Positions 17,700 through 29,226 of a stretch of 64,000 bases of DNA are shown piece by piece. The DNA comes from Lampropedia puyangensis (GTDB lineage: Bacteria; Pseudomonadota; Gammaproteobacteria; Burkholderiales; Burkholderiaceae_C). The first letter of the stretch is position 1; every line of letters begins with the position of its first letter. Position numbers and translations under genes: made by a program. The notes beneath the pieces are model-generated. The model made no database searches, had not been told where the DNA came from, and saw only the letters and a program-made list of their open reading frames with translations. Location: positions 78,534 to 142,533 of the forward strand of contig NZ_STFG01000005.1 of assembly GCF_004833285.1 (NCBI RefSeq). The letters run 5' to 3'.

Positions 17700-19232
17700 T
17701 TAGTCTGATTGCAGACTCGGTTGTTTCAGAGCAGGATACAGCTGATGCAAGGTTTCCAACATGATGTGCGACAGCAGTGCCTGTAGCTTGGTTGTCGCTG
17801 TTTCTGAGGCTTGCATGGTGTTGGCTCCCTCCATTGCCGCTTGACTGCGCAGTTGTTCCCATATCGTGTGCAGAGAGTCTAAGTGCGGGGCGGTTTGCTG
17901 CGTCAGCGTTTGGGCCCAGTGCGCCGGGGCTTCTGATTCTGCGTAATGGCCGCGTCCCCGACCGAAGTGCGCAACAGCCAAATACTTCAGCAAGCTGGTG
18001 TGCAATACCGTGTCTAAAAAATCATTGTTCAGGTGAACTTGGTGTTTGGCTTGCCCGCGCAATTTATTAATGCCTAGCGCAGCCCCAGCAAACGTGATGG
18101 CACCTGCCAATGCCCCAAGCACAGCGCCAGCCCCCATGGTTAAACCGCCTGCGGCCAAATCGGCGCCAAGACCGCCAGCGGCGCCCGTCGTCAAGGCGCC
18201 CCACAGGCCCATTTGGCGCGAGTCCAAGGGCTGGTGCACGGTGAAGTATTCGCGCAATTGCTGGTGGATGTGACCTGCGACTTTGCCGTCAAGGTGGTGC
18301 AGTTCCAATAAGGTTTGGGTATTGCGTGCGTCTTGTTGCTGCAAGTGCCGTAGTAAGCGTTGCATGGCTTGGCCTTCGGGAGTGTTCTCGGCACCCGTTG
18401 GCGCTGTACTGATTGCATTTTTCAGGGTCGACCAACTTAGTGCAGCGCCGGGCTCTGCCACTGCTTCATTCCACTGGGCGGCTTCTACCAGCATGTTGGC
18501 CACGGCGCGCATGCTGTTTTGAAAGCGCTCATGATTCTGTGCCTGCCAGGTTTCTATGATGCGTTGGTAGGCTGCTTGTTTGTCACTCGGAATGGCGTTT
18601 TGCACCACCTGAAAAAGCCGTTGCTCATGAATCCAGCTGCGGGTAAATGCATCCAGAGCCACGACGTGGCGCACCATGGGCGTATAGGGTGTCAATGCGG
18701 TTTGCCATGCCAGCATGTCACGCTCTTGCTGCTCTGGGGTTTGTGCAGCCCCCAATTGGTTGAGCAATACGACGACTGGCTTACCCAGCCATTGGAGCAA
18801 GTGCATTTCTGCATCCAGGTAGCCTGCATCGCCCGGGTCTTCTGCAGCGTTGACCAAATACAACACGACATCTGCACTGTCGCGTGCCGCTTGCATGGCG
18901 CGTTGGCTCATCCAGAAGGGCTTGTCGCGCCAGCGGTCCCACAGGTTGGTTAGAAACCACCCCATAGGATTGCTGTGCTGGCGCAGCCGTTGGTATAGGC
19001 GTACTGAATCTCCAAAACCAGGGGTATCCCACAACGTCAGCACATCGCCTTGTGGGGTTTGCACAAGCGGATGGCCTTCAGCTGATTCGGTGACATGCGG
19101 CGCATCCCGGATGTCTCCCACATCTTGCCCAAGCAGGGTGCGTGTGAGTGTGGTTTTGCCAATATTGGTGTGCGAGATCAAACACCATTGAACCAGTGTT
19201 CCTTGGGGGATTGGGCTGAGGTCTTGGGTCAT
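17700..19232 (-). CDS. DUF3482 GTPase
   Basis: A 510-residue protein with an N-terminal G domain and a C-terminal helical DUF3482 region. The P-loop is ISHTNIGKTT with Lys26; it departs from GxxxxGKT at the first Gly but this is usual for the family. G3 is WDTPGFGD and G4 is reduced to LNQLG instead of NKxD. A glycine/alanine-rich segment (about 345-395, with GGLGADLAAGG) could be a membrane hairpin like that in Era/YcjX-type membrane GTPases. Role unknown. It follows the DUF2868 gene by 52 bases on the same strand; the two families often travel together, suggesting one membrane-associated unit. Confidence 0.85.
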   Translation of the reverse strand: MTQDLSPIPQGTLVQWCLISHTNIGKTTLTRTLLGQDVGDIRDAPHVTESAEGHPLVQTPQGDVLTLWDTPGFGDSVRLYQRLRQHSNPMGWFLTNLWDRWRDKPFWMSQRAMQAARDSADVVLYLVNAAEDPGDAGYLDAEMHLLQWLGKPVVVLLNQLGAAQTPEQQERDMLAWQTALTPYTPMVRHVVALDAFTRSWIHEQRLFQVVQNAIPSDKQAAYQRIIETWQAQNHERFQNSMRAVANMLVEAAQWNEAVAEPGAALSWSTLKNAISTAPTGAENTPEGQAMQRLLRHLQQQDARNTQTLLELHHLDGKVAGHIHQQLREYFTVHQPLDSRQMGLWGALTTGAAGGLGADLAAGGLTMGAGAVLGALAGAITFAGAALGINKLRGQAKHQVHLNNDFLDTVLHTSLLKYLAVAHFGRGRGHYAESEAPAHWAQTLTQQTAPHLDSLHTIWEQLRSQAAMEGANTMQASETATTKLQALLSHIMLETLHQLYPALKQPSLQSD

Positions 19233-19284
19233 GGCCGAGCCGAGGTAAGTTCAGTGAGGAGAAGAGGGGCGTCGCAGAACATTG

Positions 19285-20727
19285 TCAGGGTGCATCTATG
19301 AATGCAATGTGCAAGTCATGTATCTGCGCATAGTGTTGCCATAAATGTTTGCGCTCGTCCAGGCGCTGCAGCGCCGCTGCTCCATTGCCCATTCGTTCGG
19401 CCATCTCAGCGCTATACAACCAGATGCCTTTGGCGCCAGAGGTCGCTGCTTCAAACTGCGCCATGACAGCGCCATGGGTTTCCTCTTCTGGTGTGGCAGA
19501 GAGGTTGAATAGCAGTATCTGCAGGTTGGGCTCAGTGTCTTGCAGCGTGTCTCGGAAGTAGCCGCTGTTGCCTGCAGCCTCGCCATACTCAATTTTTGGC
19601 GCAAACTGCAAATGCGCTGCCGCACCGAGGTGGGCATGCACGTAGTGCTGCAAGACCTGTTGGCGCTGGGCATTCATGGTCATGCTGAACGGGTGGATGA
19701 GTACCAGGGTCGTGTCACTTGAAAAGTCACGCGCAAGCTTTTGGAAATATGGGCTGGCCAAAGGCAGGTGCAACGATTGTCCCATTTTGAGCATGGCAAC
19801 GGCGTTCCACAATGCCAGTAATAGCCGAGGCAGTACCACAACCAAAACCAGCAACAGGCTATAGGCCACAATCCATTGCTGCCCGCCTTGTTGATTGCCT
19901 GTGGGCCAGGTTTGCAGTAGCTGCATTTGCTCCAAAGTCCAAGCAGGCATGCCGAGTATTTTTTGCGCAGGCCAGGTCAAGAGATTGGTCAGGTATTGCA
20001 TATGTTGAGCATTGAGCCAAGTACTTTCCCAGCCAATACGGTATTCAGCAAACATCCCTGTGACCCACAAGCCAGCAACAACACCCACTGCCAGCATGGC
20101 CGCGCACAAGTGCAGCATGCATTGCACCAGGCGCGCTTGTTTGCGTTGCAGGTAGGGACTCCAGTCTTGCAGAAAACGCTGGTAGATGCTTCGAATGGCT
20201 GGTTCTTTCATGGCGGCGGTCGATCGCGACCACCAACGCTGTACGGGGGCAGGTACCGCAAGCAATGTTTCAGTTGCTGTGGCGTGCTTTTTATTCCTGC
20301 GTAGCAGTTTGATCAGCAAGCGGGCCAGCATGGCCAGGTACATCACGAGATTCCAGACCACGATGGCCAGCAGAGGCAGGGCTATTAAGCTGAGGCGATG
20401 GGGTTCAGTGATTTTTTCGCTGCAAAAGCCCAAAATCAACGCCAGTGCAGGCAACCACCATAGCCATGCTGACCAGCGCCGAGCTGGCGTGCGCAGAGCA
20501 GCAATGTGTTTTTCTCGTGACGCTGCTGTGTGCAGCAGCAATTGTGCGCGGCGTGCAGCGAGTCGTTCTAGCTTGCGTGTATTGCTGCTTTTGTTGCTGC
20601 GCAGCTCATGGAGTGCTTTTTCTGTGGCCACACGTGTATCGTGTTGGCTCAATAGGGCCGCATCAGGGGATGTGGGCGTTTCGATGGCCTTAGCCAACAA
20701 TACGTCACGGTACTGCTGTTCGTTCAT
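19285..20727 (-). CDS. DUF2868 membrane protein
   Basis: A 480-residue protein with an N-terminal basic, helix-rich region (about 1-80), then hydrophobic segments at about 87-135, 210-230 and 295-315 and a soluble C-terminal domain rich in Gln/Glu (about 340-480). It fits DUF2868, a family of unknown function encoded beside DUF3482 GTPases, as here. The soluble end has an alpha/beta look (TLVLIHPFSMTMNAQRQQV) but no catalytic motif I recognise. It is divergent from folE with 85 bases between, which must hold both promoters. Confidence 0.8.
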   Translation of the reverse strand: MNEQQYRDVLLAKAIETPTSPDAALLSQHDTRVATEKALHELRSNKSSNTRKLERLAARRAQLLLHTAASREKHIAALRTPARRWSAWLWWLPALALILGFCSEKITEPHRLSLIALPLLAIVVWNLVMYLAMLARLLIKLLRRNKKHATATETLLAVPAPVQRWWSRSTAAMKEPAIRSIYQRFLQDWSPYLQRKQARLVQCMLHLCAAMLAVGVVAGLWVTGMFAEYRIGWESTWLNAQHMQYLTNLLTWPAQKILGMPAWTLEQMQLLQTWPTGNQQGGQQWIVAYSLLLVLVVVLPRLLLALWNAVAMLKMGQSLHLPLASPYFQKLARDFSSDTTLVLIHPFSMTMNAQRQQVLQHYVHAHLGAAAHLQFAPKIEYGEAAGNSGYFRDTLQDTEPNLQILLFNLSATPEEETHGAVMAQFEAATSGAKGIWLYSAEMAERMGNGAAALQRLDERKHLWQHYAQIHDLHIAFIDAP

Positions 20728-20812
20728 GTGTCGTTGCGACTTGGCACCACCGTGCCAGCCAAGGATAAGGTTGTTGCCTTATGATAATCGGTCTTTGGTT
20801 AATGAGACGACT

Positions 20813-21544
20813 ATGCCTAAAGCCTCCCCCAGCGCTCTAGTGTCAGCCGATGCGGCCGATGAAGGAGTGCCGGTTTCCGTCAAAATTCGTGAACGCCTGC
20901 GTGCACAAAATCGCCGCTTTAACGCCAACGACAATATTGCCGACTGCATTGAACCCGGTGAGTTGGCCGCCTTGCTTGATGAGGTTGAGGTCAAAATGCA
21001 GGGTGTACTCGATAGCATGGTGATCGATACTGCAGGTGACCACAACACCGTCAACACAGCACGCCGGGTTGCGAAGATGTACCTCAACGAGGTGTTTCGT
21101 GGCCGTTACGTGCCTCAGCCTGAAATCACCGAGTTTCCGAATGCAGAACACCTCAATGAATTGATGATTGTGGGGCCCATTACTGTGCGCAGTGCGTGTA
21201 GCCACCACCTGTGCCCTGTGATTGGGAAGATTTGGGTGGGAGTGCTGCCCAATCAAAACACCAATGTGATCGGCTTGTCGAAATATGCACGCTTGGTTGA
21301 CTGGGTAATGGGCCGTCCGCAAATTCAAGAAGAAGCCGTGGTGCAACTGGCCGATCTGATCATGGAGCGTACCCAGCCCGATGGATTGGCTATCGTGATG
21401 GAGGCCAGCCATTTCTGCATGTCCTGGCGCGGCGTTAAAGAGATGGACAGCAAAATGCTCAACTCCGTCATGCGTGGCGTCTTTTTGAAAGATGCCAATT
21501 TACGCCGAGAGTTTTTGTCATTGATTCCAGGTCGTCGCGCCTGA
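20813..21544 (+). CDS. folE: GTP cyclohydrolase I
   Basis: A 243-residue enzyme opening GTP to dihydroneopterin triphosphate, the first step to folate or pterins. The zinc/active-site stretch SACSHHLCPVIGKIWVGVLP lies near residue 127 and the second Cys is in EASHFCMSWRGVKE. The ATG at 20813 gives a normal N-terminus (SVKIRERLRAQNRRF follows); the open frame further upstream overlaps the divergent DUF2868 gene and is not coding. A BLUF photoreceptor gene starts 19 bases later with its own strong ribosome site. Confidence 0.95.
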   Translation: MPKASPSALVSADAADEGVPVSVKIRERLRAQNRRFNANDNIADCIEPGELAALLDEVEVKMQGVLDSMVIDTAGDHNTVNTARRVAKMYLNEVFRGRYVPQPEITEFPNAEHLNELMIVGPITVRSACSHHLCPVIGKIWVGVLPNQNTNVIGLSKYARLVDWVMGRPQIQEEAVVQLADLIMERTQPDGLAIVMEASHFCMSWRGVKEMDSKMLNSVMRGVFLKDANLRREFLSLIPGRRA

Positions 21545-21563
21545 CGCAACAGGGAGTGTGGGC

Positions 21564-21983
21564 ATGCTTGTTCAACTGATTTATGCCAGCGTGGGCAAGT
21601 CCATGTCTGCCGCCACTATCAACGCCATCGTCACGCAAGGGCGCAAGCACAATCAGGAGCGGGGCATCACTGGCGTGCTTTGCCATGGATATGGCATTTT
21701 TTTGCAGGCCATTGAGGGTGAGCGCGCGGTGGTCAATCAAACCTATGCCGAAGTGTTGCAAGACGAGCGCCATTGCGATGCGCAGTTGTTGTACTTTGCC
21801 GAGGTAAGCGAACGCAGTTTTTCCAATTGGGCTTTGGGGCAGGTCAAGCTGGAAAAGCTCAATGCCCCATTTGTTCTTAAGTACGCAGAGCGCTTGCCGT
21901 TAACGCCTTCGCAGCTCTCCGGTGCATCCGCCAAAGCCATGGTGCTGGATTTGGTGGCCACAGCGGCTGTCGGCCACCGTTAA
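21564..21983 (+). CDS. BLUF-domain blue-light receptor
   Basis: A 139-residue single-domain BLUF protein. The FAD-binding photocycle residues are in place: Tyr7 (LIYAS), Asn30 (RKHNQERGITG) and Gln48 (GIFLQAIEG), and the DERH motif near residue 70 and Trp in SNWALG near 91 also fit. BLUF proteins change hydrogen bonding around FAD under blue light and pass the signal to a partner. There is no output domain here, so a separate partner is needed. AGGGAG precedes ATG 21564. It lies 19 bases after folE, so it is probably co-transcribed with it. Confidence 0.9.
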   Translation: MLVQLIYASVGKSMSAATINAIVTQGRKHNQERGITGVLCHGYGIFLQAIEGERAVVNQTYAEVLQDERHCDAQLLYFAEVSERSFSNWALGQVKLEKLNAPFVLKYAERLPLTPSQLSGASAKAMVLDLVATAAVGHR

Positions 21984-21984
21984 A

Positions 21985-22040
21985 ACGCAGGTGTATGGAT
22001 GGGGCGATTTGCCCCTTTCGCGCCTTTTGGGCACCTGCGT
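21985..22040. terminator. Nested hairpin after the BLUF gene
   Basis: An outer stem ACGCAGGTG/CACCTGCGT (21985-21993 with 22032-22040) encloses an inner GGGGC-GATTT-GCCCC hairpin followed by TTT. It lies between convergent genes and probably ends the folE-BLUF transcript. Confidence 0.5.
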
Positions 22041-22106
22041 ATAGGGCTGCGTCGCCATGCTTTCGTTTGAGTCTTGCGCGACTGTGTGGGGATCGTAAGC
22101 ACGTTC

Positions 22107-23288
22107 TTACGACTGCACCGCAGGGCGACCAAACAGACTGACAGCCAAGCCCAGCAGCACCAAAAGCATGACAGCATTGACGGCGTTCCAGCCTAGCGTC
22201 TGAATCAGCATGCCACAGCTCAGCGACATCGCTGCAGCGCTGCCGTTGTTGACCCATTCCATCAGTGGTTGGGCCTGTTGTGCCTCTTGTGGCGTACTGG
22301 ATTGAGACAGTAGGGTGGTGCCAGCAAGAATCATCAAGTTCCAGCCAGCACCCAGTAATAACGAACTGACAAGAAAAGGCATGACCTGCAGCCCAGTCAG
22401 TGCAATCAGTGCGCTGGCAACCAGCAGCAATGCGCCAAGCCATGCAATGCGGCGAGCGCCAAAGCGGTCAACGGCAAAACCAGCCAGAAGGGATGGCAAG
22501 AACATGCCCAATACATGCCATTGAATCACATGGGTTGATGTGGCCAAACTATGGCCCGCGTCGTGCATGGCCAAAGGCGTAGCATTCATAACCAAAATCA
22601 TCAAACCATGGCCACATGCACTCAACACAATGGCCTGGCGAATGGCAGGGCGCTGCCATAAAGCGCTGCGCGATATCTTGGATGCTGCAGATGTTTTAGA
22701 GGATGTTGGTGCCGGCGCTTTGAGTTGAGCGGGCAGGCATTGCAGTAGTGCGCATGCCAGTAAGGCCAGTGCAGCAATGGCCAGATAGGCTCCAACCATC
22801 GGTGTTGGCAATGCTGAAGAGGTGTAAATGGCCAGCGATGGTGCAAGCAATGCTGCAGCGATACCGCCAGCCAATACGATGGCTGCGGCGCGGCCTTTGT
22901 GCAGCACGTCCATGCCATCAAGCGCAGCAAAACGGTAAAAGCCTGCAGATGCCTGGTAGGCACCCAGTAACACCATAGCGGCGCAAAACCATGCAAATTG
23001 CGCATGGGCGACTGCCCAGGCAGCCAGAAGGCCTGCTGCCATGCCCAACAATGCGCCGTATTGCAGACCACGTGCGCGACCAAAGTGTTGCATCCATCGG
23101 GCCAGCAGACCAATGGAGAGCAAGTTGCCTGCGACCAATAAAGTTAAGGGCAGGGTAGCCAGCAGTGGCCATGGCGTAAGCCGCTGACCAGCCAGACCCG
23201 TTAGGGCAATACCAATGATGGAGCACGACCAGTACAGGGCTTGGGCCAGACTCAGCGTTAGCAATTGGGGGTAGCGCTGTAACAGCAT
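22107..23288 (-). CDS. MFS transporter
   Basis: A 393-residue protein with about 12 hydrophobic helices in two halves separated by a Lys/Ser-rich loop near residue 200 (SSKTSAASKISRSALW). The layout and short loops fit the major facilitator superfamily; a GARRIAWLG stretch near 290 is like the conserved loop of the C-terminal half. Substrate unknown. It is transcribed toward the BLUF gene and lies about 220 bases downstream of the GlxA-type regulator on the same strand, so regulation by it is possible. Confidence 0.8.
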   Translation of the reverse strand: MLLQRYPQLLTLSLAQALYWSCSIIGIALTGLAGQRLTPWPLLATLPLTLLVAGNLLSIGLLARWMQHFGRARGLQYGALLGMAAGLLAAWAVAHAQFAWFCAAMVLLGAYQASAGFYRFAALDGMDVLHKGRAAAIVLAGGIAAALLAPSLAIYTSSALPTPMVGAYLAIAALALLACALLQCLPAQLKAPAPTSSKTSAASKISRSALWQRPAIRQAIVLSACGHGLMILVMNATPLAMHDAGHSLATSTHVIQWHVLGMFLPSLLAGFAVDRFGARRIAWLGALLLVASALIALTGLQVMPFLVSSLLLGAGWNLMILAGTTLLSQSSTPQEAQQAQPLMEWVNNGSAAAMSLSCGMLIQTLGWNAVNAVMLLVLLGLAVSLFGRPAVQS

Positions 23289-23508
23289 ATAAGACTTTCA
23301 AAAGGGGTGAAAAATAAGCGTCATGGCCACTCGCTCTGTGCCTATCTCTGCTAACACGGTCCTTGATACGTTGTTGCAAAACCTTGCCGTACTAACGTGC
23401 TGCCTTGGGCTTTGCGCTTGACCTCAAACGCAAACCTTTCGTTTGCTGGGGTGTGTGAGCAACGCCAAGAGGCCCATGCGCTCGTGTTGCGACTTTCAGA
23501 AATTGCGT

Positions 23509-24573
23509 TCAACTGGGCGGGTGCATGCCAAACCGCTCAGCAAAGGCTTGCGGGCTGATAGCCATGGTTTTATGAAAGCTGCGCCGCAGGTTTTCAGGGT
23601 GACCAAAGCCACAGAGTCGCGCAACTGTGGCAATGGAGGCATGCGGTTGACTTAGTAATGCGGAGGCGGCTTCCAATCTGACGCGTTCCACATACTTCGC
23701 AGGGCTTGTGCCCAGTTCTTGCTGAAAGACCCTGGCCAGCGTACGCGGTGGAAGGCAAGCTTGAATGGAGAGTTGCTCAACACCAAGGTCATCACCCAAG
23801 CGGCTTGGAATCCATTCCAGCAACTTGGCCAAGCGTGGGGCATGCCGTGTTTCTGCAGCCAATAAGGGACTGAATTGCGCTTGGCCTCCAGGGCGGCGCA
23901 CGAACATAACCAATTGGCGCGCCACGGCCAAAGCCATGGCGCGTCCCAGATCTGCTTCTACCAAGCTGATGGCTAGATCAATGCCTGAGGTGACGCCTGC
24001 TGAAGTGAAAATGTGTGCGTGTTTTGGGTGTGAGGCATCGTAAGTATGCAGACGATCCCCTTCAATGTGGATGTCGCGTGCTAAAGCGCTGAGTTCGGGA
24101 AGGCGACACCAATGGGTCGTGGCACTGAGCCCGTCCAGCAGCCCAGCACGGGCCAGCACCAAGGCCCCGGAGCAGATTGAGCCCAAACGCTGTACGCGTG
24201 GCGCCACGCGTTGCACCCATGCGCGCAAGCTGGCATCGTGCTGAGCCACTTCAATACCGTCACCACCAGGAATCAGGATGGTGCTGTTGTTTTTGATGCT
24301 CAATTGCGCAATTCCATGGGTAGCCACGATTTGCAGGCCACACGAGAGCGTGACTGGGCTAGCGGTCAGGCCTGCAAAGGTTAAATCGTAAAAAGGCGCA
24401 AGGCCTTGTTTTTTGCGCATGTCATTGGCCGTGGCAAACACCTGCATCGGGCCCGTAATGTCCAGGCTCATGGCGCCTTGGTAGGCAATGCAGACTACCC
24501 GGTGCAAGGCTGTGGCTGGGCTTGACGGTGAGGCAGTTGGGCTGTTGTGGCGTTTCATGCGAGCAGTGTGCAT
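23509..24573 (-). CDS. GlxA-type AraC-family transcriptional regulator
   Basis: A 354-residue protein with an N-terminal DJ-1/PfpI-like domain (about 25-200; ILIPGGDGIE and a nucleophile-elbow-like GSICSGALVLARAGLL) and a C-terminal AraC helix-turn-helix pair (about 255-345; SIQACLPPRTLARVFQQELG and IATVARLCGFGHPENLRRSF). Proteins of this build usually activate catabolic or transport genes, with the PfpI-like part sensing a ligand. The start is uncertain: ATG 24573 or 24558, neither with a good ribosome site. It is divergent from the thiC leader. Confidence 0.9.
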   Translation of the reverse strand: MHTARMKRHNSPTASPSSPATALHRVVCIAYQGAMSLDITGPMQVFATANDMRKKQGLAPFYDLTFAGLTASPVTLSCGLQIVATHGIAQLSIKNNSTILIPGGDGIEVAQHDASLRAWVQRVAPRVQRLGSICSGALVLARAGLLDGLSATTHWCRLPELSALARDIHIEGDRLHTYDASHPKHAHIFTSAGVTSGIDLAISLVEADLGRAMALAVARQLVMFVRRPGGQAQFSPLLAAETRHAPRLAKLLEWIPSRLGDDLGVEQLSIQACLPPRTLARVFQQELGTSPAKYVERVRLEAASALLSQPHASIATVARLCGFGHPENLRRSFHKTMAISPQAFAERFGMHPPS

Positions 24574-24778
24574 GCAAGTGCATTTGGCTGCAATGACATT
24601 GTTCCCACATATTCGGCCAAAAATGTGCAGACATGTTCATGCTGCATATCAAACGTGCGGATGCCTGTATGTGTGGATATTGGAGGCTCTGCATCGCATC
24701 CGTATTTATACGGGGGTAAGCAGAAAGGCCCCAAAGATGGCACGCGCCGACGTCGGACTGGTACATAATGCGGCCTCT

Positions 24779-26910
<2,132 letters not shown>

Positions 26911-27195
26911 GTTTGTCGCGTCATTGACTACGCAGCGATGATTTGAAATCGGTGGTCTGGATTGACGCGCGATGGGTAGGTGCTTGAGCCAAGAGGCTGC
27001 GAAGAGATTTTCGGCTTGGTAGCTGTAGGCCTTTGCGCCAGTTTCGCTTACGATAGGCGCCCTATGATTGCCGCCTTGCCTGTTGTATCGCTTTTTTCTA
27101 CTTGCTATTGGGCCATGCGTCCGGGCCATGCGTCCTGTGCCACGGCGCTGGTTATGGCGCGCCAACGAACTGGCTCTGTTCTGGGGAGTTGTGGC

Positions 27196-29154
27196 GTGAA
27201 ATATGCGTTATGGCTTGTGGCTTTCATACTCGTTTGGCCTCTGCATGCTCGGGCAGCAGAGGATGTGGTTAACGCCTGTACGCCGCAAATTGTGGCGATA
27301 CAGGCCGCGCGTGCAGATCCTGAAACGCCTGAAATCCGCCCTGTACAAGGGTGGGTGGATGTCAAGGTGCCTGAGGTATGGTTCAGACGTTGGCTAGGCT
27401 GGGGCGGCTCGGTGTGGTATCGCATTGACTGGAAACGTGCTGCCGAGAGCGTCTGTGAAGATAGTACGTCTCCTGTTGCTTTGGGTATTGATGGCATCAT
27501 GGTTGCCGGCGAAGTTTTCAGCAATAACGACCTTTTGTGGCGTGATGCTTCATTAGTGGAGCCGCTCTCGCGCAGTTGGAATGTGCCTCGTTGGGGTATT
27601 CTGCCCGCGTCGAGTTTGCACACAGGCATCAATTCTGTCTGGGTGCGGGCGGTTGGCGCCATTGGTGTGTCTTCTGGTTTGGGGCCAGTTCGTCTGGGCG
27701 AGGTGCATGACGTTGCTGAAAAATACAACAGCGCACTTTGGCGGCAGCGCTTGGTGTATTTCATCAATGCCGTGCTATGTACGATGGCCGCTGCATTGTT
27801 TCTGTTGGTGTGGGCTGTTGGGCGAAGAGGCCGCTCACAAGCACAAGGCACAGATATCAATGCTTATGGCTGGTTCGGCTTGATGGCCCTGTGCTGGCTG
27901 GCCTATCTCACCACTTATTTGGCACCTTCGCCATGGCCGTGGCCTGACTCTTTGGCGCGTGCGCGCTTTAGCCAGGTGGCGCTGATTGGTTATGCACTGT
28001 GCGTTTGCATTTTCACCTTTCGCTTTGGCGGCCAACATTTCCCGCGAATAGAAAAAATACTTTATGGGCTCGCGGCATTGGGAACGGCGGTGCTGGCACT
28101 GCTGCCGCATGAGGCGGTTATGCATTGGCTTAACCCTCTGTGGCAGGCCACGATGTGGGTAATTCTGCTCAACGGATTGCAGTTTCAGTGGCACGCATGG
28201 CGTCCTAGGCAAGGGCGCATTCATGTTTCGCACCGTTTGCTTGCCGTGTGTTGGCTGGTTTTTGTTGTGGTCGGGGTGGCTACGCAACTGTCCTTTGTGG
28301 ACATGTGGCAAGTAGCGCGCTATTGGGCCGCTCTGTCTGGCTTGTCTGTGATTGGGCTGGTCATGCTGTTGTTAGGGGCTCAGTTGGTGCGGCAAATGCG
28401 CAGCATGGCGCTATTCAATCGTTCCTTGGAAGAGCGTGTGGCCCAAGCCCGCAATGAGTTGGAACAGGCACAAGGCCGTGCGCATGCCCAGGCCTTGGAG
28501 AACGCCAAGTTACAAGAACGCATGCGCATTGCCCATGATTTGCACGACGGTTTGGGGGCCAGTTTGGTGCGGGGGATGGCTCTGGTTGAACAAGCCGGGC
28601 AGACGCTGCCCAACGACAGGGTGCTTTCACTTTTCAAAACCTTGCGCGACGATTTGCGCCAAGTTATTGACTATGGCTCCAGCGCAGGGGCTACAGTGCC
28701 CGACACACCTGTGCAGTGGGTCGCTCCGCTGCGCCATCGCTTTACGCATATTCTGGACGAGTTGGACGTAGCGTCTGAGTGGAATATCTCACCCCAATGG
28801 CCCGCACCCTATCTGCCCAGCGCGTTGCAGTGCTTGGGGTTGACGCGCCTGATGGAAGAGGCTCTCTCCAATGTGATTAAACACAGCCACGCCCGGCATT
28901 TGCGGGTAGCGATTGAGACGGGCATTGCCACGCCGCGGCAGGAAGGTGTGTTGGTCGTGCGCATTGAGGATGACGGAACAGGCTTTGATGTAGCGGCAGT
29001 GCGACAAGCCGGCTTGTCGGTGGGAATGCGCAGCATGGCCGCCCGTTCTGAGCGCATTGGCGCGCAATTGCAGGTGACATCAAGCCCATGTGGCACGATG
29101 GTCAGCGTGCTGATGGTGCTAGCTGTGGCGCCTGCTTCTGCTGCGAAGACCTGA
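27196..29154 (+). CDS. Orphan NarL-type membrane sensor histidine kinase
   Basis: About 652 residues: a signal peptide (YALWLVAFILVWPLHARAA), a roughly 160-residue periplasmic sensor domain, about seven membrane helices (residues about 180-420), a coiled coil (LEERVAQARNELEQAQ), a HisKA_3 dimerisation domain with RIAHDLHDGLGASL (phospho-acceptor His447) and a HATPase with Asn559 in EEALSNVIKHSHA and DDGTGFD. The layout resembles 7TM-DISM sensors. GTG 27196 is preferred because GGGGAG lies 7 bases before it and the signal peptide then comes first; ATGs at 27064 and 27115 are in frame. No response regulator is adjacent. Confidence 0.85.
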   Translation: MKYALWLVAFILVWPLHARAAEDVVNACTPQIVAIQAARADPETPEIRPVQGWVDVKVPEVWFRRWLGWGGSVWYRIDWKRAAESVCEDSTSPVALGIDGIMVAGEVFSNNDLLWRDASLVEPLSRSWNVPRWGILPASSLHTGINSVWVRAVGAIGVSSGLGPVRLGEVHDVAEKYNSALWRQRLVYFINAVLCTMAAALFLLVWAVGRRGRSQAQGTDINAYGWFGLMALCWLAYLTTYLAPSPWPWPDSLARARFSQVALIGYALCVCIFTFRFGGQHFPRIEKILYGLAALGTAVLALLPHEAVMHWLNPLWQATMWVILLNGLQFQWHAWRPRQGRIHVSHRLLAVCWLVFVVVGVATQLSFVDMWQVARYWAALSGLSVIGLVMLLLGAQLVRQMRSMALFNRSLEERVAQARNELEQAQGRAHAQALENAKLQERMRIAHDLHDGLGASLVRGMALVEQAGQTLPNDRVLSLFKTLRDDLRQVIDYGSSAGATVPDTPVQWVAPLRHRFTHILDELDVASEWNISPQWPAPYLPSALQCLGLTRLMEEALSNVIKHSHARHLRVAIETGIATPRQEGVLVVRIEDDGTGFDVAAVRQAGLSVGMRSMAARSERIGAQLQVTSSPCGTMVSVLMVLAVAPASAAKT

Positions 29155-29226
29155 GCCGTGCGTGAGCGGGCTGCTGCAAACATCCATTTTCAGAGGGCGC
29201 AATATCTGCTTGCTGTTGCAATGCTC

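Noticed and set aside
20186..20812. Upstream extension of the folE frame by over 200 codons
   Set aside because: It lies opposite the DUF2868 gene, looks Arg/Ser-rich and lacks family similarity; ATG 20813 gives a normal FolE.
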